Part shown: positions 1-5,257 of the stretch, one piece after another
How positions within the stretch are numbered: position 1 is the first letter of the stretch
Layout of the letters: each line of letters starts with the position of its first letter
Assembly (NCBI GenBank): GCA_026421105.1
Contig: JAPKDI010000110.1
Location: 1 to 5,257, forward strand
Source: Alphaproteobacteria bacterium
GTDB lineage: Bacteria; Pseudomonadota; Alphaproteobacteria; SHVP01
Direction: 5' to 3'
Length of the DNA: 5,257 bases
Made by a program: the position numbers and the translations under genes
The notes under the pieces: generated by a model
Database searches by the model: none
What the model was told of the DNA's origin: nothing
Seen by the model: only the letters and a program-made list of their open reading frames with translations

Positions 1-461
1 CCGGGGGTGTCGGCTTCGAACATCGCTTGATGCAAATTCGGATCGAATTTCTCGCCCATCGGATTGACCTTGCGGATGCCGTGGCGCTCCATCATGGCCA
101 GCAACTCGCGCTCCGTCAGTCCAACGCCTTCAGATAGGGCTTTAAGGTCTTCGCTCGCGGCAGCGTCTTCGGGGACCGCGTCGAGCGCGCGACGTAGGTT
201 GTCGGCAACTGTCAGTACATCCCGAGCAAAATTGGCGACCGCGTACTTGCGCGCGTCCTCGATCTCGCGTTGGGAGCGGCGGCGCATGTTCTCGGCCTCG
301 GCAAGTGCGCGCAGCAGCTGATCGGTGAGCTTGGCGACTTGCGCTTCGGGCGTTAGCTCGGGTTCCGCCACCTCATTCTCGGCCTCAGCAGCCTCATTCT
401 CTATTGCTTCGCCTTCGGCGTTGTCATTCGAGGCGGTCGCGGTATCGTCACTTGATGTCAT
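1..461 (-). CDS. grpE: GrpE, DnaK nucleotide-exchange factor (C-terminus cut by window edge)
   Basis: Cytoplasmic co-chaperone that releases ADP from DnaK in the DnaK-DnaJ-GrpE folding cycle. 153 complete residues are visible. Residues 1-40 are an acidic, Glu/Ala/Asn-rich and probably disordered tail ([14 protein letters not shown]...). A long helical region follows, holding the family signature [19 protein letters not shown] near residues 52-70 and [15 protein letters not shown] near 79-93. The start of the C-terminal beta domain is seen as [20 protein letters not shown] (127-146). The remaining beta domain, perhaps 40-60 residues, lies beyond position 1. The ATG at 461-459 is chosen because AAGGA (472-468) sits 6 bases upstream and no family homology precedes it. 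The gene lies 25 bases after the hrcA stop on the same strand, so the two are very probably co-transcribed. Identification is by recognised sequence motifs. Confidence 0.96.
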   Translation of the reverse strand, partial: MTSSDDTATASNDNAEGEAIENEAAEAENEVAEPELTPEAQVAKLTDQLLRALAEAENMRRRSQREIEDARKYAVANFARDVLTVADNLRRALDAVPEDAAASEDLKALSEGVGLTERELLAMMERHGIRKVNPMGEKFDPNLHQAMFEADTP

Positions 462-486
462 AACTCTTCCTTCGTCGCAGGGGTAT

Positions 487-1524
487 TCAACGGCCGATTT
501 TGTGGCCGAGTACTCGGGCCGTGTAGTCGACCATGGGGATGATGCGGGCATAGTTCAATCTGGTCGGGCCGATCACACCGACGGCGCCGATGATCTGCTC
601 GCGGCTGTCAGTATAGGGCGCGACAATGACTGAACAGCCGGCCATGTTGAAGAGGTTGCTCTCGGAGCCAATGAAGATGCGCACCCCTTCGGCATCTTTG
701 GTCAGATCGAGAAGGCTGCCCAGTCCGGCCTTGGTTTCGAGCACGTCGAACAATTCGCGCACCCGTTCAAGGTCTTCGACGGCGCTGACGTCCTCGAGCA
801 GGTTGGCACGACCACGCACGATCAGCGTGGCGCGCGTATCCTCGCCACTCCAAGTGGCGAGGCCGTCGGCGACAAGGCGACCGGTGAGGTCATCAAGTTC
901 GCTGCGCAGGCGTAGCTGTTCTTCCATCAACTCGGCCTGCAGCTCGGTAAAGGTTCGCCCGCGCAGCCTGCTGTTGATGTAGTTGGTGGCTTCAACCAGC
1001 GAGGGCGACGTCCACCCACCTGGCGTTTCCAAAACCCGGTTCTCGACCTGGCCGTCTTCATTCACCAAGACGGCCAAAACGCGCGTTGGTGACAACCCAA
1101 CGAATTCAATATGGCGCAACGGCGTGTTTTGTTTGGGCGCCACAACAAGCCCGGCGCAATGCGATAACCCGGAAAGCCCATCAATGGCTTCGGTCAACAG
1201 ATCTTCCATACTGCGGCCTGTTGCCGCGCAGGCCGCATCAATATTTGCGCGATCGTCTTCGCTAACGTTGCCGACCTCGAGCAACCCATCGACGAAAAAG
1301 CTGAGCCCGGCTGGCGTCGGGATTCGACCGGCCGACGTGTGGGGCGAATAGAGCAAGCCGGAATCTTGGAGGTCGGCCATCACGTTACGGATCGTGGCCG
1401 AGGACAGCTTGATGTTGAGGCGCTCCGCGAGGCGCGCTGAGCCCACAGCTTCGCCGGTCTCCATATACGCCTCGACAAGGCGCCGGAAGATCTCTCGATT
1501 TCTTTCGCTAAGCTCTTGAATCAT
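487..1524 (-). CDS. hrcA: HrcA, heat-inducible transcription repressor
   Basis: DNA-binding repressor which, in characterised bacteria, binds CIRCE operators upstream of groESL and similar chaperone genes and depends on GroEL for activity. The product is 345 residues, the usual length. The N-terminal winged-helix domain (1-75) shows [26 protein letters not shown] (4-29), the recognition-helix signature [12 protein letters not shown] (41-52) and the wing motif [10 protein letters not shown] (61-70). The GAF-like and dimerisation region follows, including [17 protein letters not shown] (126-142) and the C-terminal [19 protein letters not shown] (312-330). The frame is open upstream as far as 1689, but homology begins at MIQEL, so the ATG at 1524-1522 is used. 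No Shine-Dalgarno sequence lies at normal distance before it. A 9-codon leader reading frame ends in a 4-base ATGA overlap with this start (separate entry). It is followed by grpE, a common alphaproteobacterial operon. Confidence 0.97.
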   Translation of the reverse strand: MIQELSERNREIFRRLVEAYMETGEAVGSARLAERLNIKLSSATIRNVMADLQDSGLLYSPHTSAGRIPTPAGLSFFVDGLLEVGNVSEDDRANIDAACAATGRSMEDLLTEAIDGLSGLSHCAGLVVAPKQNTPLRHIEFVGLSPTRVLAVLVNEDGQVENRVLETPGGWTSPSLVEATNYINSRLRGRTFTELQAELMEEQLRLRSELDDLTGRLVADGLATWSGEDTRATLIVRGRANLLEDVSAVEDLERVRELFDVLETKAGLGSLLDLTKDAEGVRIFIGSESNLFNMAGCSVIVAPYTDSREQIIGAVGVIGPTRLNYARIIPMVDYTARVLGHKIGR

Positions 1525-1550
1525 AATAGTTTTTGCAAGAAGCGCTGCAT
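1521..1550 (-). other. Candidate 9-codon leader peptide coupled to hrcA
   Basis: Reading from the ATG at 1550-1548 gives MQRFLQKLL and then TGA at 1523-1521. That TGA shares bases with the hrcA ATG (1524-1522), making an ATGA junction typical of translational coupling. The hrcA start has no purine-rich ribosome-binding site of its own, which makes reinitiation after this short frame attractive. Against it, the only ribosome-binding-like bases (AGG, 1553-1551) touch the leader ATG directly, which is too close for a standard site, and a frame this short can arise by chance. The overlap is seen in the sequence; translation is inference. Confidence 0.25.
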
Positions 1551-1558
1551 CCTGCAGC
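1544..1558 (-). promoter_or_regulatory. Small perfect hairpin in the hrcA leader
   Basis: A perfect inverted repeat with 6-bp arms (GCTGCA and TGCAGC) flanks a 3-base loop. On the hrcA transcript the loop is GGA. It lies just downstream of the candidate -10 box, at about the expected 5' end of the mRNA, about 19 bases before the hrcA ATG. It could be a 5' mRNA-stabilising stem, a modulator of translation or a short operator. No U-tract follows, so it is not a terminator. Function is unproven. Confidence 0.35.
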
Positions 1559-1565
1559 CAGCTTG

Positions 1566-1593
1566 AATGTAGTATCGCCCGGGCGAATGTCAA
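1566..1593 (-). promoter_or_regulatory. Candidate housekeeping-sigma promoter of hrcA-grpE
   Basis: On the minus strand a perfect -35 hexamer TTGACA (1593-1588) is followed by a 16-base spacer and TACATT (1571-1566), which matches 4 of 6 bases of the -10 consensus. The predicted start of transcription is near 1559, about 35 bases before the hrcA ATG. The spacer holds the perfect 12-bp palindrome TCGCCCGGGCGA (1575-1586). No CIRCE repeat (TTAGCACTC-N9-GAGTGCTAA) is visible here and no convincing heat-shock-sigma promoter, so constitutive expression is the simplest reading. Confidence 0.5.
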
Positions 1594-1611
1594 CGAAACC
1601 GGGGCACATGC

Positions 1612-1640
1612 TGGACCTTGGCTCAACGGCCCGCTAGAAC
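1612..1640 (+). promoter_or_regulatory. Candidate promoter of the rph-rdgB-hemW operon
   Basis: TGGACC (1612-1617) and TAGAAC (1635-1640) are separated by 17 bases, and each matches 4 of 6 positions of the housekeeping -35 and -10 consensus. Transcription would begin near 1647, just before the rph ribosome-binding site. It lies back to back with the candidate hrcA promoter, with 18 bp between the two -35 boxes. In a GC-rich region such a match is modest evidence, but no better candidate was seen in the 141-bp gap. Confidence 0.3.
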
Positions 1641-1652
1641 GCCCGGAACGGC

Positions 1653-1658
1653 GGGAGG
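1653..1658 (+). promoter_or_regulatory. Ribosome-binding site deciding the rph start
   Basis: GGGAGG lies 7 bases before the ATG at 1666. This selects 1666 over the in-frame TTG at 1618, which would add 16 residues ([16 protein letters not shown]) unlike the family N-terminus. Confidence 0.75.
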
Positions 1659-1665
1659 CCTTCCA

Positions 1666-2406
1666 ATGACAAACAAGACTGCGGCGCAACGTCCCTCAGG
1701 GCGACAGCCTGATCAACTCAGGGTGATCACGATGGAGCCCGGCTGGGCCAAGCATGCCGAAGGGTCGTGCCTTATTAAGGCCGGCGACACCCACGTGATC
1801 TGTACCGCGAGCGTCGAGGAGCGCGTACCACCCTTCTTGCGCAACACCGGGCAAGGCTGGGTGACGGCTGAGTACGGCATGCTACCGCGTGCCACTGGCA
1901 GCCGTAGTTCGCGCGAAGCGGCACGCGGCAAGCAGAGTGGCCGCACCCAAGAAATCCAGCGCCTGATTGGTCGCTCGCTTCGTTCCGTGACCGATCTCAA
2001 AGCGCTCGGCGAGCGGCAGATCACGATTGACTGCGATGTCCTACAGGCCGATGGCGGCACGCGGACCGCATCAATCACCGGTGCCTACGTCGCACTCACT
2101 CAAGCACTACAAAGCCTGATCGAAAAAGACCTGCTCAAAGAAATGCCGTTGCACGACCAGGTGGCCGCCGTATCGTGCGGCCTCTACGAGGGCACGCCCG
2201 TTCTTGATCTCGATTACGCCGAGGATTCGACCGCGCAGGCTGATGCCAATTTCGTGCTGACCGCGAGTGGCAAGATCATCGAAGTGCAGGGCACCGCCGA
2301 GGGGCTGCCGTTCAGCGAAGAAGAGTTCCACGAACTGTTCCGCTTGGCCAAGGCAGGCATTGCCGATCTTTGCACCATGCAAATCGAGGCGCTTAAGCGC
2401 GGCTAG
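1666..2406 (+). CDS. rph: Ribonuclease PH
   Basis: Phosphorolytic 3'-to-5' exoribonuclease of the cytoplasm. It trims 3' extensions of tRNA precursors and other RNAs, using phosphate and releasing nucleoside diphosphates. The 246-residue product has the family's usual size. Visible motifs in order: [11 protein letters not shown] (9-19), [12 protein letters not shown] (66-77), [16 protein letters not shown] (91-106), [19 protein letters not shown] (122-140), LDLDYAEDS (180-188) and [10 protein letters not shown] (204-213). Arg93 and the Thr132-Arg133 pair match the phosphate-binding Arg86 and Thr125-Arg126 known from Aquifex and Bacillus RNase PH, with a constant offset of seven, so the enzyme should be active; this is unlike the frameshifted copy in E. 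coli K-12. It is first in an operon with rdgB, 5 bases downstream, and diverges from hrcA. A 12-bp palindrome, GCGCTTAAGCGC (2389-2400), lies just before the stop. Confidence 0.97.
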   Translation: MTNKTAAQRPSGRQPDQLRVITMEPGWAKHAEGSCLIKAGDTHVICTASVEERVPPFLRNTGQGWVTAEYGMLPRATGSRSSREAARGKQSGRTQEIQRLIGRSLRSVTDLKALGERQITIDCDVLQADGGTRTASITGAYVALTQALQSLIEKDLLKEMPLHDQVAAVSCGLYEGTPVLDLDYAEDSTAQADANFVLTASGKIIEVQGTAEGLPFSEEEFHELFRLAKAGIADLCTMQIEALKRG

Positions 2407-2411
2407 AGACG

Positions 2412-3017
2412 ATGGCCCGGCGTTTTGGTGAACCACGCCTTGTGGTCGCCAGCCACAACGAAGGCAAGGTGCGTGAGATCCGCGACCTGCTCGCGCCATT
2501 AGGACGTGCTGTCGTCTCGGCAAAAGAACTCGACCTACCCGAACCCGACGAGACCGGCGACACCTTTGTCGCCAATGCATTGTTGAAGGGGCGTGCTGCG
2601 GTTGCCGGGTCCGGCATCGCGTCGCTGGCCGATGATTCGGGGATTGAAGTCGCGGCCCTGAATGGTGATCCAGGTATCTACACCGCGCGCTGGGCCGGAC
2701 CGAAACGCGACTTCATGGTCGCCATGTCGCGCGTCAACGAGGCGATGGGCGATGCCGCCGACCGCCGCGCCAACTTTACGGCCGTCTTAGCGATGTGCTG
2801 GCCAGACGGCCATTGCGAGACATTTGAAGGCAAGGTGTTCGGGACGTTGGTTTGGCCGACGCGCGGCAAAAAGGGCTTTGGCTTTGATCCGATGTTCGTG
2901 CCGGATGGCTATGACGTCACGTTCGCGGAAATGGACCCGGCGCTAAAGCACACCATCAGCCACCGCGCCGTTGCGTTCCAAAAATTGCTGGACACCTGTT
3001 TTGGTGGCGGGGCCTAA
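2412..3017 (+). CDS. rdgB: RdgB/HAM1 non-canonical purine NTP pyrophosphatase
   Basis: House-cleaning enzyme that hydrolyses dITP, ITP, XTP and dXTP to monophosphate plus pyrophosphate, keeping deaminated purines out of DNA and RNA. The product is 201 residues, normal for the family. Motifs: the nucleotide-binding SHNEGK (14-19), [12 protein letters not shown] (72-83) containing the metal/catalytic Asp pair 74-75, the base-recognition region [15 protein letters not shown] (152-166), and the C-terminal [11 protein letters not shown] (182-192). The ATG at 2412 lies 5 bases after the rph stop. Only a weak purine run (AGAGA, 2405-2409) precedes it, so translation is probably coupled to rph. The 3' end overlaps the likely start of hemW. 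The context (rph-rdgB-hemW) is a familiar alphaproteobacterial operon. Confidence 0.96.
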   Translation: MARRFGEPRLVVASHNEGKVREIRDLLAPLGRAVVSAKELDLPEPDETGDTFVANALLKGRAAVAGSGIASLADDSGIEVAALNGDPGIYTARWAGPKRDFMVAMSRVNEAMGDAADRRANFTAVLAMCWPDGHCETFEGKVFGTLVWPTRGKKGFGFDPMFVPDGYDVTFAEMDPALKHTISHRAVAFQKLLDTCFGGGA

Positions 3018-4236
3018 CCAAGCACTCCCGGCCGATCCGGACGCGGGTTTCGGCTTGTACGTCCACTGGCCGTATTGCGACCGCATCTGTCCCTATTGTG
3101 ATTTCAACGTCCGGCGCACCCAGTCCGTCGATGCTGTGGCATGGCGCGCGGCATTCCGCGCTGAGATGGTTCACTTGCGTGCGGTACAAGGCGCCTCGGC
3201 ACAACGTCTCACGAGTATCTATTTCGGGGGCGGCACGCCGTCCCTTATGGCGCCCGAGTTAATCGCCGGTGTCATTGAAGATGCGACCACGACGTGGGGC
3301 ATCGCCGATAACGCTGAGATCACGGTCGAAGCGAACCCGACGTCCAGTGAGACCGCAAGATTTGTCGACTACCGTGCCGTGGGCGTAAACCGTCTATCGT
3401 TGGGCATTCAATCCATGGATGATGAAGCGCTACAGTTCTTGGGACGCGATCATTCGGCGGATCAGGCTCGCCACGCACTTGGCGAGGCGGCAGCGATTTT
3501 TGACCGCACGACGTTCGATCTGATCTACGGGCGGCCCGGCCAAACGCTGGCTGCGTGGAAAGAGGAATTGCGCGGCGCGCTCACCATTGCGGCAGGCCAC
3601 GCCTCGCTCTATCAGCTCACGATTGAAGACGGCACCGCGTTTGCCGCCGCACGGCGGCGCGGCACATTGGTCACGCCGGAAGAAATGGTGTTAGCCGATC
3701 TCTACGACGCGACCCAAGACATCATGGCGGATGCTGGGCTACCCGCTTACGAAATTTCTAATCACGCCGGGCCCCGCGAACAAGGTCAGCACAATCTCAC
3801 GTACTGGAACTACGGCGCCTACGCCGGTATCGGGCCTGGCGCCCATGGTCGCCTCGTTATTGACGGTCGTCGCGTGGCCACGGAAACCATCCGCGATCCT
3901 GATGGATGGCGCAGCGCAGCTTTAGCCCAAGGACACGGTGTAGCCGAGCAAATCGCGCTGGACGACGAAGCTTGTAGTGATGAACTCCTGGTGACCGGCT
4001 TGCGCTTAGCGGCCGGAGTCCCGGGCCCACGTTTTGCGGCGGTGACAGGATATGACTTGGCGCAGCTGAGCATGGCCCCGCGCGTCACCACGCTACGCGA
4101 AGAGAACCTGATTTCTATCGACGACGGTCGGCTTACCGCGACCGCAACGGGCCGGCGGCTTCTGAACGGTGTGATTGCGGAGATTGCGGTCGATCTCAGT
4201 TGGTTGGCGGATCAAACGACACTGGCGCCGGGCTAA
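3004..4236 (+). CDS. hemW: HemW-type radical SAM heme chaperone (formerly HemN-like)
   Basis: Radical-SAM family protein that binds heme and, in characterised cases, delivers it to respiratory enzymes; it is often mislabelled oxygen-independent coproporphyrinogen III oxidase. With the GTG start used here it is 410 residues. The iron-sulfur motif is [11 protein letters not shown] (25-35), with Cys25, 29 and 32 followed by Asp-Phe. The CX3CX2C spacing without the extra Cys of true HemN (CX3CX2CXC) supports HemW. Further motifs: [10 protein letters not shown] (73-82), EANPTS (109-114), [11 protein letters not shown] (127-137), [10 protein letters not shown] (172-181), YEISNHA (249-255) and [18 protein letters not shown] (266-283), then a HemN C-terminal-like domain. 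The start is uncertain: GTG 3004, TTG 3001 and TTG 2971 are all in frame, inside rdgB and without a good ribosome-binding site. No ATG precedes the cysteine motif. The 3' end overlaps the convergent gene by 41 bp. Confidence 0.94.
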   Translation: MAGPNQALPADPDAGFGLYVHWPYCDRICPYCDFNVRRTQSVDAVAWRAAFRAEMVHLRAVQGASAQRLTSIYFGGGTPSLMAPELIAGVIEDATTTWGIADNAEITVEANPTSSETARFVDYRAVGVNRLSLGIQSMDDEALQFLGRDHSADQARHALGEAAAIFDRTTFDLIYGRPGQTLAAWKEELRGALTIAAGHASLYQLTIEDGTAFAAARRRGTLVTPEEMVLADLYDATQDIMADAGLPAYEISNHAGPREQGQHNLTYWNYGAYAGIGPGAHGRLVIDGRRVATETIRDPDGWRSAALAQGHGVAEQIALDDEACSDELLVTGLRLAAGVPGPRFAAVTGYDLAQLSMAPRVTTLREENLISIDDGRLTATATGRRLLNGVIAEIAVDLSWLADQTTLAPG

Positions 4237-5257
4237 CCACCCGCAATCCATCGGGCCGCACTTCAAGAACCGCCAGGCCGCGCTCGGAAATGCCGCTGGT
4301 GGCGAACCGAAATATTCCGTCAATGCCGGCAAAGCCTGCGGGGTTGATCAAGGCCGATTCTTCGTAATAGGGCTGGGGGCGTGTGCGGGCGAGGACGGCC
4401 GCCAGTGCAGTTGCGTCATATGCCAGGCTCGCGATACGCGGCGGAAGCTTGCCGTAGAGTTGTTGATACCGCGTGCGAAACTCTGTGCTCGCCTTGGGGT
4501 CCGGTCCAGCGAACCAACCTCCCACCAGCGATGGTTCGCGTCCAAGACTTGGTTCGTCCCATAGCCCTGTGCCTAGAAACCGCACGCGGGCAGGGTCGAC
4601 ATCGTAGAACGGCAACAGCGGTGCCAACGCACGCAGCCGGTCGCCACCTTCGGCCAGCATCACCGCGTCAAAGCCAACAATGCTGACTGTATCGCGGCCC
4701 TCGAGTCGGTCGAGGGTGCGCCGTGAGACCTCGTCGTCCCGCGCCCTAAGCTGGGCTCGCACCACCGCCAGTTCGTTCCGCCGCGCCTGGTAGTCGGCAA
4801 GCACTTGCACGGAGTCTAGAAAACTGTCGGGCCCGCCGGTCAAGACTTCGATCCGGGTGATCGCGGCGCCTTCGCGCACCGCAACGTTTTGCATCGCGCC
4901 CGCAACGGTATCGCCATAGGCCGTCGCCGGGATCACAGCGGCGAAACGCTGGAGACCTTGCCGAACAGCAAACGAAACGACGCGGTCGACCTGCTGCTCA
5001 GGCATAAACCCAATGAGGTACACCCCGTCACCCGCAACGCTGCGGTCCGTGGAAAACGCGATCATGTTGAGGGCCAGACCGCGTGTGACCTGGGCAGCGG
5101 CCTGGACCGACGCACTAAATACCGGGCCCAAGATAATTTGGGCGCCATCCGCGACCGCCTGTTCGATCGCATCAATGGCGCCTTCGGGGAGGCCTTGGGT
5201 ATCACGGGGCAGAAGCATCAGGCGTTCGTCGCCAACATCGTGGAGCGCCATCAGCGC
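4196..5257 (-). CDS. Penicillin-binding protein activator, LpoA/LppC-like (N-terminus outside window)
   Basis: Probable periplasmic or lipid-anchored protein with a type I periplasmic-binding (Peripla_BP_6) fold. In gammaproteobacteria the related LpoA activates the peptidoglycan synthase PBP1a; whether the alphaproteobacterial branch does the same is less certain. 353 residues are visible, reading in from the window edge. The Met at 5251 is internal, since the frame stays open upstream and the family N-terminus (signal peptide, possible lipobox, first strand) is missing. Visible blocks: LMLLPRDTQGLPEGA (13-27), DGAQIILGPVFSASV (37-51), NMIAFSTDRSVAG (64-76), VYLIGFMPEQQVDRVV (79-94), a charged helical stretch (about 153-185), VGFDAVMLA (194-202), RVRFLGTGLWDEPSL (224-238), LVGGWFAGPDP (244-254), and GIDGIFRF plus ERGLAVLEV near the C-terminus. 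An ABC-transporter amino-acid-binding protein is the main alternative, but the ending favours the activator family. It converges on hemW with no visible terminator. Confidence 0.82.
   Translation of the reverse strand, partial: ALMALHDVGDERLMLLPRDTQGLPEGAIDAIEQAVADGAQIILGPVFSASVQAAAQVTRGLALNMIAFSTDRSVAGDGVYLIGFMPEQQVDRVVSFAVRQGLQRFAAVIPATAYGDTVAGAMQNVAVREGAAITRIEVLTGGPDSFLDSVQVLADYQARRNELAVVRAQLRARDDEVSRRTLDRLEGRDTVSIVGFDAVMLAEGGDRLRALAPLLPFYDVDPARVRFLGTGLWDEPSLGREPSLVGGWFAGPDPKASTEFRTRYQQLYGKLPPRIASLAYDATALAAVLARTRPQPYYEESALINPAGFAGIDGIFRFATSGISERGLAVLEVRPDGLRVVSPAPVSFDPPTN

Noticed and set aside
64..1351. Several plus-strand open frames opposite grpE and hrcA, rich in Ser, Arg and Ala.
   Set aside because: They are antisense shadows of the two well-identified genes in GC-rich DNA, with low-complexity composition and no recognisable motif.
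1594..1629. Possible heat-shock-sigma promoter for hrcA on the minus strand (GTTGAGC, 16 bases, CCCCGGTT).
   Set aside because: The -35-like part lacks the CTTGAA core and the -10-like part lacks the AT-rich CCCCAT-T end. The TTGACA/TACATT pair downstream of it is much better.
1630..1655. Stem CCCGC/GCGGG that would cover the rph ribosome-binding site.
   Set aside because: The arms are only 5 bp with a 16-base loop, and the candidate rph transcription start near 1647 would leave the left arm out of the mRNA.
1525..1689. Upstream extension of the hrcA frame giving a 400-residue protein.
   Set aside because: The extra 55 residues have no HrcA character, overlap the rph start region and cover the promoter-like intergenic DNA; homology starts at MIQEL.
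2389..2400. 12-bp palindrome GCGCTTAAGCGC at the end of rph as a terminator or operator.
   Set aside because: There is no loop and no U-tract, and it lies within conserved rph coding sequence just before rdgB, with which rph is clearly coupled.
4175..4686. Plus-strand open frames following hemW.
   Set aside because: They lie antisense to the well-supported activator-like gene and show no family motif.
1..5257. A new defence, mobile or secondary-metabolism system.
   Set aside because: Every coding stretch is explained by a known core gene. I see no direct-repeat array, transposase, integrase, toxin-antitoxin pair or shift in composition.

Overview
The window is a gene-dense, GC-rich chromosomal segment that reads as ordinary alphaproteobacterial core genome. 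The clues are the closeness of the proteins to alphaproteobacterial forms and the layout: hrcA-grpE divergent from rph-rdgB-hemW, with a penicillin-binding-protein-activator-like gene converging on hemW. My recollection is that this order recurs in Rhodospirillales-like and related alphaproteobacteria. I cannot name a genus from sequence alone.

Layout. Positions 1-1524 on the minus strand hold a heat-shock pair: hrcA (487-1524), then 25 bases later grpE (461 down to the window edge, C-terminus cut off). Positions 1525-1665 are the only sizeable intergenic stretch (141 bp). It carries a candidate hrcA promoter, a candidate rph promoter, a perfect 12-bp palindrome, a small hairpin and a possible 9-codon leader peptide overlapping the hrcA start codon. 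I see no CIRCE operator there. Positions 1666-4236 on the plus strand form a tight three-gene operon: rph (RNase PH), rdgB (non-canonical purine NTP pyrophosphatase, 5 bases after rph) and hemW (radical-SAM heme chaperone, overlapping the end of rdgB). From 5257 down to 4196 on the minus strand is a periplasmic-binding-fold protein of the LpoA/LppC-like family. It lacks its N-terminus, and its 3' end overlaps the 3' end of hemW by 41 bp.

How the genes work together. HrcA and GrpE belong to protein-folding control: HrcA represses chaperone genes and GrpE is the nucleotide-exchange factor of DnaK. The rph-rdgB-hemW operon joins tRNA 3' maturation, clean-up of deaminated nucleotides and heme delivery; this is a conserved housekeeping grouping, not an obvious pathway. 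The last gene belongs to cell-wall synthesis control. I found no mobile element, CRISPR array, RNA gene or foreign-looking block. I did not find a new biological system; the points most worth a second look lie in the hrcA leader and in the overlapping gene ends.
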